Source of the DNA: an uncultured Bacteroidota bacterium
Lineage (GTDB): Bacteria; Bacteroidota; Bacteroidia; Bacteroidales; P3
Length of the DNA stretch: 64,000 nt
Assembly (NCBI GenBank): GCA_902776365.1
Contig: CACYPU010000010.1
Location: 25,034-89,033 of the forward strand
Direction: 5' to 3'
Positions 41,719-50,041 of this stretch are shown here, one piece after another. How positions within the stretch are numbered: the first letter of the stretch is position 1; the number at the start of each line of letters is the position of its first letter. The notes under the pieces were generated by a model. The model had not been told where the DNA came from. It was given only the letters and a program-made list of their open reading frames with translations, and did no database searches. Both the position numbers and the translations under genes were made by a program.

Positions 41719-41734
41719 CTTTGTTTTTGGTTTT

Positions 41735-43534
41735 TTATTTCATTACTACAATTTTCTGTGCCGGGCGGTCGCCGACCTTCACAATATAGACCCCCGTCGG
41801 CAGTGCCTCATTGCGGACGCTGCGGCCGGTGATGTCGAAGATGCGGACGGTCTCGCCCTCGGCACCGTCCACGATGATGCGGCCTCCGAGGGTGTAGATG
41901 TTGATGTTTTCCACATCGGGATCGCCGATGCCCACGCTGCAGTCCTCGACATAGCGGTCGGCGAATTCTTGCCAATAGCTGTCAGCCAGCCAGGCATCGA
42001 GATTACCACAAATGGCGATGGTATCAATCTGACCTATCATGTAGAGGGGACCTTCACCCTTGATGGCAGGGGGCAAGCCGCCAGTGAAGCGTATCTTTTG
42101 GATGTTGGCACTCTCGAAAACAGCGGTGCCCAGGGTGTCCACCTGTCCGTGGAAGGTCACCGAGCGCAGATTGTTGGTGCATGCACCGAAAGCGCAATCG
42201 CCGACCTTCCTCAGCGATGCCGGGAGGTCAAGATTAGTGATATGAGTTGAACTATATTGCGACAATGCCCAGAAGGCATAGTCTCCAATCTCCTCAACGA
42301 CGTTGTTCCAGGTGATGGAGCCGAGTCTTATGCACGAGTTGAAGGCCTCTTTGGGGATGATGCGCAGCGAATCGGGGATGACGATGGAGGTCAGCGCATA
42401 GCAGTGCTCGAACGCACCTTGTCCCATCGAGCGCAGCGTCTGCGGCATGGTGACGCTGGCCAGCCGGTCGTTCTCCGAGAAAGCTTTTCGGCCTATCGAC
42501 TTCATGTGTCTCGGCAGCGCGATGCTAGTAATCTGGCATCCGTTGAAGCAGTTCTCGGTGATGTCGGTCACAGTCTCGGGGATGGTGATATTCCGCACCC
42601 AAGTGTTGTTCTCGAAGCCGCCCAAGACTTTCATGTTTGGGTTCAGGGTCACGGTGGCGCCCGACTTGTGGCACGAAACCAGCGTGTCGTATCCTGCGCT
42701 GTATACCATCAGGCCGTCCATCACATAATGTGTGTTGCCCTCGGCAATGGAGAGGTTGTTCATCTGCGGACAATAGGAGAAGGGGTTGACGCCGATGTGT
42801 GTCACCGTCGAGGGGACGACAATACCGTCGACCGTCGCGCAACAGTTGAAGGCGAAGTCACCGATGGAAACCAATCCCTCGGGCAGTGTGACCGATGTGA
42901 TGTGGCTGCAGAAGCCGAAAGCCATCTTGCCGAGATGCTGCACGAATTGTGGCACCGCGACGGCACCCGTCTCCCCGCTGGGTACGATGCAGAGCGTCAA
43001 ACTGTCCTTGCTGTAGAGCCATCCGTCGATGGAACGGTAGCGGGGATTGGCCTCGTCGACCGTGATACTCATCAGGTTCCGTGCCCAGAAAGAGCACTCA
43101 TCATACTCTTCAAAGCAGGCCGGCAGGTGTAGCGACGAGATGCTGGAGTAGAGGAAGGCGTGGTCGTCGATGCGGCGCAACGAGTCAGGCAGCTGCAGCG
43201 TCGTGAAAGTGCAGTTATAGAAGCAATGCGACCCGATGCTGCGAATGGTTGGCGGCAGGGTGAGACTGGTCATGGTGGTGCAACTCTCGAAAGCAACTTC
43301 GCCCAATGCTGTCACCGTGTAGGTGGTGCCGTCATACTCCACCGTCTGTGGAATGACGATAGAGCCGCTGTAGGGAGTGTTGTGCAAATAATAGTTCGAC
43401 AACACTTCGACGGTCTGCTCAGAAGTGATGCCATAGACGATACCGTCCGATTCAAAATATTGAGCGGAAGCCACGGCTGGCAAGCTTGCCGCCACCAAAA
43501 GGGCAGCGAGGAATTGAATGATGCGATGTTTCAT
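41735..43534 (-). CDS. BspA-like leucine-rich repeat surface protein with T9SS sorting domain
   Basis: 599 aa. Signal peptide (MKHRIIQFLAALLVAASLPAVASAQ), then about a dozen LRR_5 (BspA) repeats of about 23 residues: VTALGEVAFESCTTMTSLTLPPTIRSIG, LRRIDDHAFLYSSI, LVSIGDFAFNCCATV, MKSIGRKAFSENDRL. The end is a type A sorting domain: IYTLGGRIIVDGAEG, VRIFDITGRSV, GVYIVKVGDRPAQKIVVMK. Such proteins bind host or bacterial surfaces in other species. Its upstream region carries copy 3 of the shared sigma-cluster element, 47 nt before the start. Confidence 0.9.
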   Translation of the reverse strand: MKHRIIQFLAALLVAASLPAVASAQYFESDGIVYGITSEQTVEVLSNYYLHNTPYSGSIVIPQTVEYDGTTYTVTALGEVAFESCTTMTSLTLPPTIRSIGSHCFYNCTFTTLQLPDSLRRIDDHAFLYSSISSLHLPACFEEYDECSFWARNLMSITVDEANPRYRSIDGWLYSKDSLTLCIVPSGETGAVAVPQFVQHLGKMAFGFCSHITSVTLPEGLVSIGDFAFNCCATVDGIVVPSTVTHIGVNPFSYCPQMNNLSIAEGNTHYVMDGLMVYSAGYDTLVSCHKSGATVTLNPNMKVLGGFENNTWVRNITIPETVTDITENCFNGCQITSIALPRHMKSIGRKAFSENDRLASVTMPQTLRSMGQGAFEHCYALTSIVIPDSLRIIPKEAFNSCIRLGSITWNNVVEEIGDYAFWALSQYSSTHITNLDLPASLRKVGDCAFGACTNNLRSVTFHGQVDTLGTAVFESANIQKIRFTGGLPPAIKGEGPLYMIGQIDTIAICGNLDAWLADSYWQEFADRYVEDCSVGIGDPDVENINIYTLGGRIIVDGAEGETVRIFDITGRSVRNEALPTGVYIVKVGDRPAQKIVVMK

Positions 43535-43580
43535 TGTTTGTATCTGTTTTGGTTGTTAAACATTTCAGCTCTTCTATAAA

Positions 43581-43621
43581 TATAATACACCCCTAACACC
43601 CAAAATTTGACATCGGATGAG
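43581..43621 (-). promoter_or_regulatory. Shared sigma-cluster upstream element, copy 3 (LRR gene)
   Basis: Minus strand TGTCAAATTTTGGGTG, then TATTATA (43587-43581) at the same 25-nt offset. The inverted repeat is degenerate (CATCC against GGGGTG). The stretch GTATTATATTTATAGA is identical to copy 1. Confidence 0.7.
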
Positions 43622-43644
43622 AAAAAAGATTTAGATGATATCGT

Positions 43645-44787
43645 TTAGAACATTAGTATCCGCTGGGTCGAGGCAGGGATAGGATGTGTCGGATTCCCTC
43701 GGGGGGGGTGTTTGATGAAGACCTTCTGCCGCGGGCGGTTGCCTACCTGCACCCAGAAGGCGCTGGTTCCTGAGTTTGTGGTTGGGGAATAGGAATAGTC
43801 CTGCATCCCGAGGGTAAGCACACAATGGTCGTTACACCGCGCTGTGGCCACCAGACGTCCCTGAGCGTCGAAAACATCGACACGTTCATCCCTGACGCCT
43901 TCCACCACGATGTTGTTCCCCACCACACGGATGGTCATGTCGCTTTCTTCTTCCTGCAGCTCCTCGTCGGTGTCGTCGAAGGGAACGCAGTCGGCACGCT
44001 GCACGCCACCGCGGGCACTGTCGGGGCAACCACAAGGGTCGCTAAGGGTCGGCGGAAGGACTGGCAACGCTGTATCGTCAACAGGGACGAGGTGGGAGAG
44101 AGGCTCCGATGGAATCCAAGTGCGGTGGACAACGACGGTATCCGCCACACTGTCGGCAACCGGCAGCGAGGCGGTGGGGAGAGCGGCAGGGACACCGACA
44201 GGGACCGTATCACCCACCGCTGGCTCGCCGCCACCGAAGACCCGCTGCCGCCACGACGGCACCACCGCCACGGCGACAGTGCTGGTCACAAGCAACAAAA
44301 ACAACACCAGCAACACTTTGCGGGCTTTGGCCATAGCGCGGTGCATGCGCTGATAGACGGTGTTGCGACGGAGATTCATCTTCTCGGCAATCTCGTCGGC
44401 ATGGTAGCCCTCGATGTGCAGCCGCATCAGCTGCTGCTCCTCGGGACTGAGGGCCGCCATCAGCTCTTCGATGTCCTCGCCTGCAGCACTATTGTCGGCA
44501 TCGGGGATGCTCTCGGCCATAGCTTCCGTCAGCGCCACCATCGGCGGCCGCTGGCTGCGGTGCAGATGGTCGAGGGTGGTGCGCGTCTGCCACCGCACCC
44601 AGGCCTTCTCCTCCTGGAGAGAGACTCCCGGGCGCAACTTGTCGAGATGCAGCCAGAGGGCAATGGAGACCTCCTGCACCAGGTCGCGGCAACGCTCATA
44701 GTCGCCCCGTGCACGCACCCAGCACAGGCGCCACACCATCGGGAGGTGACGCTTCAACAATTCGGTGTATCTGCTCTGTCGGTCCAT
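43645..44787 (-). CDS. Membrane-anchored ECF sigma factor fused to sorting-domain-like C terminus (3)
   Basis: 380 aa. Region 2 (HLPMVWRLCWVRARGDYERCRDLVQEVSIALWLHL), region 4 (SPEEQQLMRLHIEGYHADEIAEKMNLRRNTVYQRMHRAM), transmembrane helix (VLLVLFLLLVTSTVAVAVVP), a long Pro/Val/Ser/Asp-rich linker, then NIVVEGVRDERVDVFDAQGRLVATARC and FWVQVGNRPRQKVFIKHPP. This C-terminal part matches the type A sorting domain of the LRR proteins nearby (compare NIVVEGAEGEVVVVYDMEGRQV). It continues about 20 residues beyond the usual sorting-domain end. Paralogue of the genes at 37337 and 38403. Confidence 0.82.
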   Translation of the reverse strand: MDRQSRYTELLKRHLPMVWRLCWVRARGDYERCRDLVQEVSIALWLHLDKLRPGVSLQEEKAWVRWQTRTTLDHLHRSQRPPMVALTEAMAESIPDADNSAAGEDIEELMAALSPEEQQLMRLHIEGYHADEIAEKMNLRRNTVYQRMHRAMAKARKVLLVLFLLLVTSTVAVAVVPSWRQRVFGGGEPAVGDTVPVGVPAALPTASLPVADSVADTVVVHRTWIPSEPLSHLVPVDDTALPVLPPTLSDPCGCPDSARGGVQRADCVPFDDTDEELQEEESDMTIRVVGNNIVVEGVRDERVDVFDAQGRLVATARCNDHCVLTLGMQDYSYSPTTNSGTSAFWVQVGNRPRQKVFIKHPPRGNPTHPIPASTQRILMF

Positions 44788-44794
44788 CTACCAA

Positions 44795-44826
44795 TATAAT
44801 ACCCACTTTTTAGCCGAAATCTGACA
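44795..44826 (-). promoter_or_regulatory. Shared sigma-cluster upstream element, copy 4
   Basis: Minus strand TGTCAGATTTCGGC (44826-44813), then TATTATA (44801-44795) 25 nt after the T of TGTCA, 7 nt before the ATG. No inverted repeat; instead TAAAAAGTGGG fills the spacer, which resembles the spacer of the variant at 61346. Confidence 0.7.
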
Positions 44827-44870
44827 ATGTCCTAAAAATATTTTTCGAACCACCTGATAATTAACCATTT

Positions 44871-44912
44871 CGACCTCTGTTTAACCATTGTTTAACCATT
44901 TTTATGGTTAAA
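44871..44912. repeat. Second copy of the GTTTAACCATT repeat with hairpin
   Basis: The first 30 nt equal 23071-23100 (ending). GTTTAACCAT-TTTT-ATGGTTAAAC then forms a perfect 10-bp hairpin. Located between the GNAT-like gene's 3' end and the sigma gene's 5' region. Confidence 0.75.
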
Positions 44913-44982
44913 CAGTGGTAGAACTATAGTGAAACAATGGCGGTTTGGGACTCCTTATAAATAGTATCTATACTATTTAATT

Positions 44983-46098
44983 TTAGAGAGCTTTGCCGAA
45001 GACGGCGCGTTGCATGAGGGGGGTGGTGTGGTACTGCGTCTCCCAGATTTTGACGGCTTCGTTGCCGATAATCTGGGGGTTGGTGTAGGCGGTATGGACG
45101 TTAAACTTGATGGCGGCCTCGTTCATGTCGCAGTAGTAGATGCTGTGGACGCCGCGTTTCTGCCATTCGGGGAGGACGCCGTTGAGGAGGAGGTCGATGG
45201 TGTCGAATTTGCGGAAGGCCTTCAGGATGTGGTACCAGCCGAAGGGGAAGAGGCGGCCGTTGGCTTTCTTGTAGGCGGCGTTGAGGTCGGGGATGGAGAG
45301 GCCGAAGCCGACGAGATGGTCGTTCTCGTCGACGACGAATTGGACGAAGTCCATGTTGACGAAGGGGAAGTATTCCTTGATGTAGACGTCGATTTCCTTC
45401 TCGGTCATGGGTACGAAGTCGTAGAGGTCCTTGAAGGAGTCGTTGATGGCGTGGAAGAACTGCCAAGCGTAGGGGATGAGTTCCTTGCGGTGTTTCACCT
45501 TGACGAGGCGGAGGTGGTACTTCTCCATGATGAGGGTGTTGAGGCGAGCGACCTTGTCGGGGACGGGCTGGTTGGCGGGCATGACGTACTGCTGCCATTT
45601 GCAGCGGATGTCATAGCCGGCGCGCTCGATGAACTTGATGTAGTATTCGGGGTTGTAAAGGGTGGAGATGTTCTGTCGGGCGTCGAAGTTGTCGATGACC
45701 CAGCATTCCTTGTCCATATCGGTGAATCCGAAGGGGCCTTCGATTTCGGTCATGCCGTTGCGCTTGCCGTATTCCGCCACCTTGTCGAGGAGGGCTTTGA
45801 AGACCTCATAGTCCTCGATGAAGTCGAACCATCCGAAGCGCACGGCTTTCTTGTTCCAGTGCTCGTTGACGCTGCGGTTGATGATGGCTGCTACGCGGCC
45901 CACAATCTTGCCGTCCTTCTCGGCGAGGTAGAGCTCACGGGAGCAGTGCTCGAGCGACGGGTTCTTGTCGGTGAGGAGCTTGCGTTCGTCGCTGTTGAGG
46001 GCGGGGATATAGGAGGGGACGCCCTTGAAGAGCTTGTTGGGGAAGGCGATGAACTTGCGGAGGTCGCTACGGCTTTCAACGGTGCGGATGGTGGTCAT
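44983..46098 (-). CDS. GNAT-like protein linked to serine palmitoyltransferase
   Basis: 371 aa, no signal peptide. N-terminal KFIAFPNKLFKGVPSYIPALNSDERKLL and YLAEKDGKIVGRVAAIINRS are typical of a conserved Bacteroidota family of two-lobed GNAT-fold proteins (YghO-like). The second lobe has FVVDENDHLVGFGLSIPDLN. It lies 13 bp downstream of spt and on the same strand, so an acyltransferase role in sphingolipid or long-chain base metabolism is possible; the substrate is not known from sequence. Confidence 0.78.
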   Translation of the reverse strand: MTTIRTVESRSDLRKFIAFPNKLFKGVPSYIPALNSDERKLLTDKNPSLEHCSRELYLAEKDGKIVGRVAAIINRSVNEHWNKKAVRFGWFDFIEDYEVFKALLDKVAEYGKRNGMTEIEGPFGFTDMDKECWVIDNFDARQNISTLYNPEYYIKFIERAGYDIRCKWQQYVMPANQPVPDKVARLNTLIMEKYHLRLVKVKHRKELIPYAWQFFHAINDSFKDLYDFVPMTEKEIDVYIKEYFPFVNMDFVQFVVDENDHLVGFGLSIPDLNAAYKKANGRLFPFGWYHILKAFRKFDTIDLLLNGVLPEWQKRGVHSIYYCDMNEAAIKFNVHTAYTNPQIIGNEAVKIWETQYHTTPLMQRAVFGKAL

Positions 46099-46110
46099 AG
46101 GGGGGATGTA

Positions 46111-47301
46111 TTATAGAACCTGGAGGTTCTTGAAGGCTTTGTAAATCTTCTCCACGGCGATGTCGATTTGCTCATGGGTGTGGGTAGCCATGAGGGCCAC
46201 GCGGATGAGGGTCTCGTCGCCAGGTACGGCAGGGGCGATGACGGGGGTCACGAAGACGCCGTCTTCGAGCAGTTGGTGGGTGATGGCGAAGGTCTTGGGG
46301 TCGTCGCGGATGAAGAGCGGGATGATGGGCGTGGAGGTGTTGCCGATTTCGAATCCGAGGTCCTTGAAGGCGTTGAAGGCGTAGCGCTGGTTGTCCCAGA
46401 GGGCGGCGTTGCGCTCGGGCTCGCTGCGCATGATGTGGAGTGCTTCGAGGACGGAGGCGGTAGAAGCGGGAGTGATGGAGGCGGTGAAGATGTAGGGGCG
46501 TACGGAGTGCTTCATCCAGTTGATGGTCTCCTTGTCGGAGGCGATGAAACCGCCCACGGAGGCGAGACTCTTGGAGAAGGTGCCCATGACGAGTTCGACA
46601 TCCTTGAGTTTGCCGTAATGGTCGCAGGTGCCACGGCCTTCGCGGCCGAAGACGCCGAGGCCGTGGGCCTCGTCGACCATGAGGGTGGCGTTGTAGCGAT
46701 TGCAGATATCCACCATCTTGTCGACATGCGCCACATCGCCTTCCATGGAGAAGACGCCGTCGGTGACGACGAGCTTGCAGGCCTCGAGTGGAACTTTCTG
46801 GAGCACGCGTTCGAGGTCGGCCATGTCGTTATGTTTGTATTTCTGAGTGTTGGCGTAGGTGATGAGTTTGCCTTCCATGATGGAGGCGTGGACGCGCTCG
46901 TCGTAGAAGAGGTAGTCGCCGCGGGAGACGACGTCGGGGATGACACCACTATTGGCCAAAAAGCCGGCGGAGAAGAGCATGACGCCCTCCTTGCCGAGGA
47001 ATTCGGCCAGCTCGTCCTGGAGCTGGATGTGGATGTCGAGGGTGCCGTTGAGGAACGGCGAGCCGGCGCAACCGGTGCCGTATTTGTCGATGGCACGCTT
47101 GGCGGCCTCCTTCAGACGAGGGTCGTTGGTGAGGCCAAGGTAAGAATTGGAACCGAACATAAGGACCTTACCCTGACGACCTTGCACATAGACTTCGGTG
47201 TTCTGTTCAGAAGTGATAGGAGTGAAATAAGGATAGATCCCGGCAGCTTTGGCTTCCTGCGGGGCTCTGTATTGCGCTAACTTTGCTTGTAACGGCTTCA
47301 T
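46111..47301 (-). CDS. spt: Serine palmitoyltransferase (AONS-family PLP enzyme)
   Basis: 396 aa from the ATG at 47301 (MKPLQAKLAQY); the longer frame start lies in the promoter region. A fold-type I aminotransferase of the alpha-oxoamine synthase family: FGSNSYLGLTNDPRLKEAA, GTGCAGSPFLNGTLDIH, VDEAHGLGVFGREGRG, PLP lysine in MGTFSKSLASVGGFIA, RPYIFTASITPAS. The FSKSLAS context and SEQNTEVYV opening fit bacterial serine palmitoyltransferase, which condenses serine with an acyl-CoA to 3-ketosphinganine, rather than BioF or Kbl. Sphingolipids are normal in Bacteroidales. Confidence 0.88.
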   Translation of the reverse strand: MKPLQAKLAQYRAPQEAKAAGIYPYFTPITSEQNTEVYVQGRQGKVLMFGSNSYLGLTNDPRLKEAAKRAIDKYGTGCAGSPFLNGTLDIHIQLQDELAEFLGKEGVMLFSAGFLANSGVIPDVVSRGDYLFYDERVHASIMEGKLITYANTQKYKHNDMADLERVLQKVPLEACKLVVTDGVFSMEGDVAHVDKMVDICNRYNATLMVDEAHGLGVFGREGRGTCDHYGKLKDVELVMGTFSKSLASVGGFIASDKETINWMKHSVRPYIFTASITPASTASVLEALHIMRSEPERNAALWDNQRYAFNAFKDLGFEIGNTSTPIIPLFIRDDPKTFAITHQLLEDGVFVTPVIAPAVPGDETLIRVALMATHTHEQIDIAVEKIYKAFKNLQVL

Positions 47302-47366
47302 AAACGATAAAATATATATTTTTAAAGTGCAAAGTAACAAAAAATTTCTTAAATATTAAAATAATT

Positions 47367-48104
47367 TTATGTTAAAATTGCGAACAAACGGTCGGTCAAA
47401 CGGCTTGCGCCTATTCTAAATGTCTGGTTATTAACAAAATCGTCACCCATAATTTTTTTTGCCATTTCGGCGTATGCCAGTGCCTCTTCGGGGGTGGAGA
47501 TGCCTCCGGCGGCCTTAAAGCCGACCCTTTTTTTACCTTTTTTAACGTTTTCGTTAATGACCGTTAACATGATTTCGGCTGCCTCGAGGGTGGCACCCAC
47601 GGCGATCTTGCCCGTGGAGGTCTTGATGAAGTCGGCTCCGCCGTCGATAGAAAGTTGCGATGCTTTGGCAATCAGGGTAGGGGAGAACTCGCCGGTTTCG
47701 AGGATGACCTTCAGCGTGCGTCCTTGGCAGGCCTCTTTCATCAGGGACACCTCGTCGCTCACCAGGTTGTCTTCGCCGGCCAGCAGGGCTCCACGGCTGA
47801 GCACCATGTCGATCTCGTCGGCCCCTTCGCCGACGGCATACTTCACCTCCTCGACCTTCAGCGCGATGGGCAGCTGTCCATGAGGGAAAGCGCCAGCCAC
47901 AGAAGCTACACGGATGCCGCTGCCGGCAAGGGTTTTTATTGCCACAGCGACAAAACGAGGATAGACACAGACGGCGGCCACTCTTAGAGGTGAAAGGTCT
48001 AAAGTATGCTGGCAGAACGCTTCCACCTGCGCCTCGTTGTCGGTACCGTTGAGGGTGGTGTTGTCGATGCACGAGAACACCCTAAGTGCCAGTTCTTTGT
48101 CCAT
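47367..48104 (-). CDS. deoC: Deoxyribose-phosphate aldolase
   Basis: 245 aa from the ATG at 48104, which overlaps the rpiB TGA by 1 nt (TGATG). DeoC cleaves 2-deoxyribose-5-phosphate to glyceraldehyde-3-phosphate and acetaldehyde. Seen: CIDNTTLNGTDNEAQV, AVCVYPRFVAVA, ASVAGAFPHGQ, EIDMVLSRGALL, Schiff-base Lys in ADFIKTSTGKI, VGFKAAGGIST. The sequence DLSPLR near residue 37 is coded by a short AGGTGAAAGGT-type repeat. Coupled to rpiB, a pentose-phosphate pair. Confidence 0.95.
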   Translation of the reverse strand: MDKELALRVFSCIDNTTLNGTDNEAQVEAFCQHTLDLSPLRVAAVCVYPRFVAVAIKTLAGSGIRVASVAGAFPHGQLPIALKVEEVKYAVGEGADEIDMVLSRGALLAGEDNLVSDEVSLMKEACQGRTLKVILETGEFSPTLIAKASQLSIDGGADFIKTSTGKIAVGATLEAAEIMLTVINENVKKGKKRVGFKAAGGISTPEEALAYAEMAKKIMGDDFVNNQTFRIGASRLTDRLFAILT

Positions 48105-48544
48105 CACAGCAGTTGGCTTATTTTCTCCACCCGGCGGGTGTGGCGACCCCCTTCAAATTCGGTGCCCAGATATTCGTCTACAATCTGCAGCGCCGTTTCC
48201 GTGCTGATGAAGCGAGCGGGCATGGAGATGCAGTTGCAGTCGTTGTGCTGACGGCCCAGATGGGCAATCTCAGGTGTCCAGCAGAGGGCACAGCGCACAT
48301 GGGGGTATTTGTTCACCGTCATCTGCACACCGTTGCCGCTGCCACAGATGACAATACCACGCTTGTATTCTCCTTTTTCAAGTGCTGCTCCCACCTGATG
48401 GGCGAAATCAGGGTAGTCGCAACTGTCGGTGTTGTGGGTACCGAAATCCTTCACGTCGAAACCTTTTTCTTTCAGATGCTCAATGACTTTCAACTTCAAC
48501 TCGTAGCCGGCATGGTCGCAGGCTATAGGAATAATTTCTTGCAT
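48104..48544 (-). CDS. rpiB: Ribose-5-phosphate isomerase B
   Basis: 146 aa RpiB/LacAB family enzyme interconverting ribose-5-P and ribulose-5-P. Seen: PIACDHAGYELK (His phosphate ligand), DYPDFAHQVG, the active-site Cys in GIVICGSGNGVQMTVNKYPHVR, and CWTPEIAHLGRQHNDCNC. First gene of the leftward unit rpiB-deoC, right at the edge of the gene-free candidate origin. Confidence 0.95.
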   Translation of the reverse strand: MQEIIPIACDHAGYELKLKVIEHLKEKGFDVKDFGTHNTDSCDYPDFAHQVGAALEKGEYKRGIVICGSGNGVQMTVNKYPHVRCALCWTPEIAHLGRQHNDCNCISMPARFISTETALQIVDEYLGTEFEGGRHTRRVEKISQLL

Positions 48545-48559
48545 TTTCGTCGTTGTTTA

Positions 48560-49060
48560 TATTTTTTTCTGACTGCAAAAATACGACAAAAACAGAAGTT
48601 GCTGTGAATGAACGGCTGCAAATTATCAACATTTTATTACCGCCGGAGGCAAAAACAAGAGTATCAATGGGGAACGAAATATCAACATTGAATCGTTAAA
48701 ATCGATGTTAACTGTGGATGAAATGAATGTTGAAAAAAAAATCCTTCCATAGAATTGTTGAAAAACCCTGTTTTTTCAAATCATTTTCAACACTGTAAAT
48801 TCATCCTAACGATAGTCAAAAATCTTAACAAAAAAATGTTCAAACAGGATATCAACATCATGTTAAAAAAAACGTGTTTCTTATACATAGCAACGATTCT
48901 GCATGTGTATAAGTTGTGGAAATAAAAATAATATCTTTTATGTCAAAAAGACACTTACAAAGTTATTCACCAAATAAACATCCAAAAGAAAAAATAAAAA
49001 TTAAAATAAAGAAATAAAGATTTTTTTTATTGGGGTAACGTTTTTTTGTGTATTTTTGCA
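48560..49060. other. Candidate chromosomal replication origin (oriC)
   Basis: About 500 bp without a gene, strongly AT-rich, between divergent rpiB and nadA. DnaA-box-like 9-mers: TTATCAACA (48623), ATATCAACA (48679 and 48849), TGTGGATGA (48713), TGTTGAAAA (48728 and 48756, complement at 48784), TTATACATA (48881), TGTGTATAA (48904, exact complement of TTATACACA), TTGTGGAAA (48914), TTATTCACC (48963). Followed by a long A/T-only tract (48975-49030) suitable as unwinding element. Genes point away from it on both sides and a perfect parS lies at 51120. No dnaA gene is adjacent. Confidence 0.6.
49051..49058 (+). promoter_or_regulatory. TAnnTTTG promoter box for nadA
   Basis: TATTTTTG, 21 nt before the ATG at 49080, at the right end of the candidate origin. 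Confidence 0.5.
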
Positions 49061-49079
49061 AATTCAAATTTCTCATCAA

Positions 49080-50033
49080 ATGAATATGAATAATGAGCAG
49101 CTCAAGCAGGAAATCCTGCGACTGAAAAAAGAAAAGAACGCCGTCATCTTGGGACATTACTACCAGCGACACGAGATACAGGAACTCTCCGACTATGTGG
49201 GCGACAGCCTCGCGTTGGCGCAGAAAGCGCAGGAGGCTACAGCCGACATCATCGTCTTCTGCGGCGTCCATTTCATGGCCGAAACGGCCAAAATTCTCAA
49301 CCCCAGCCGTAAGGTGTTGCTGCCCGATATGGAGGCTTCATGTTCGCTTGCCGAGAGCTGCAAGGGTGAGGATTTTGCCAAGTTCAAGTCCGAGCACCCC
49401 GACCACATGGTCATCAGCTATGTTAACTGCTCGGCTGAAATCAAGGCCCTCAGTGACCTCATCTGCACCTCCGGCAACGCCGAGAAGCTAGTGCGCTCGC
49501 TTCCTGAAGACCAGAAAATCATCTTCGCTCCCGACAAGAACCTCGGCGGCTATATCAACCAGGTCACGGGACGCCAGATGGTGCTTTGGAACGGCGTCTG
49601 TACCGTCCACGACGCCATGCAGGCCGAGGCGGTGCTACAGCTCAAGGCCGAGCATCCCGACGCCCCCGTCATCGCCCATCCCGAGTGCAACCCCGCGCTC
49701 CTCAAGGTGGCCGACTTCGTGGGCTCCACCAAGGCCATGCTCAACTACATCAAGGCCAGCGATGCCAAAAAATTTATCGTGGCCACCGAGACGGGCATCC
49801 TCTATGAGATGAAGAAGGAGAACCCTAGCAAGGAGTTCGTCACCCTGCGCGACAACAAGAGCTGTGCCTGCGACGACTGTGCCTACATGAAGCTCAACAC
49901 GCTGGAGAAGCTGTATAAATGCCTCCGCGACGAGCAGCCCGAAATCCTCATGTCGCCCGAAATGATAGAAGCCGCCAAGCGTCCCATCGTCCGCATGCTG
50001 GAGATGTCGAAGCAACTTGGCATCATCAAATAG
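49080..50033 (+). CDS. nadA: Quinolinate synthase
   Basis: 317 aa from the ATG at 49080; a second ATG 6 nt later is also possible. NadA condenses iminoaspartate and DHAP to quinolinate in NAD synthesis, with a [4Fe-4S] cluster. Seen: AVILGHYYQRHEIQELSDYVGDSLALAQ, IVFCGVHFMAETAKILNP, DMEASCSLAESC, YVNCSAEIKALSD, HPECNPALLKVADFVGSTKAM, and the C-terminal cluster Cys region CACDDCAYMKLNTLEKL. nadB and nadC are not in the window; nadK lies at 60465. Confidence 0.96.
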   Translation: MNMNNEQLKQEILRLKKEKNAVILGHYYQRHEIQELSDYVGDSLALAQKAQEATADIIVFCGVHFMAETAKILNPSRKVLLPDMEASCSLAESCKGEDFAKFKSEHPDHMVISYVNCSAEIKALSDLICTSGNAEKLVRSLPEDQKIIFAPDKNLGGYINQVTGRQMVLWNGVCTVHDAMQAEAVLQLKAEHPDAPVIAHPECNPALLKVADFVGSTKAMLNYIKASDAKKFIVATETGILYEMKKENPSKEFVTLRDNKSCACDDCAYMKLNTLEKLYKCLRDEQPEILMSPEMIEAAKRPIVRMLEMSKQLGIIK

Positions 50034-50041
50034 CCCTTGCG

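Noticed and set aside
45010-47280. Two long open frames on the plus strand (368 and 370 codons)
   Set aside because: Antisense shadows of the GNAT-like gene and spt; acidic Val/Gly/Asp-rich translations without pattern.
48560-49060. GC-skew sign change as support for the origin
   Set aside because: By eye the coding strand is C-rich on both sides because of codon use, so strand skew is confounded with gene direction and cannot be used without calculation.
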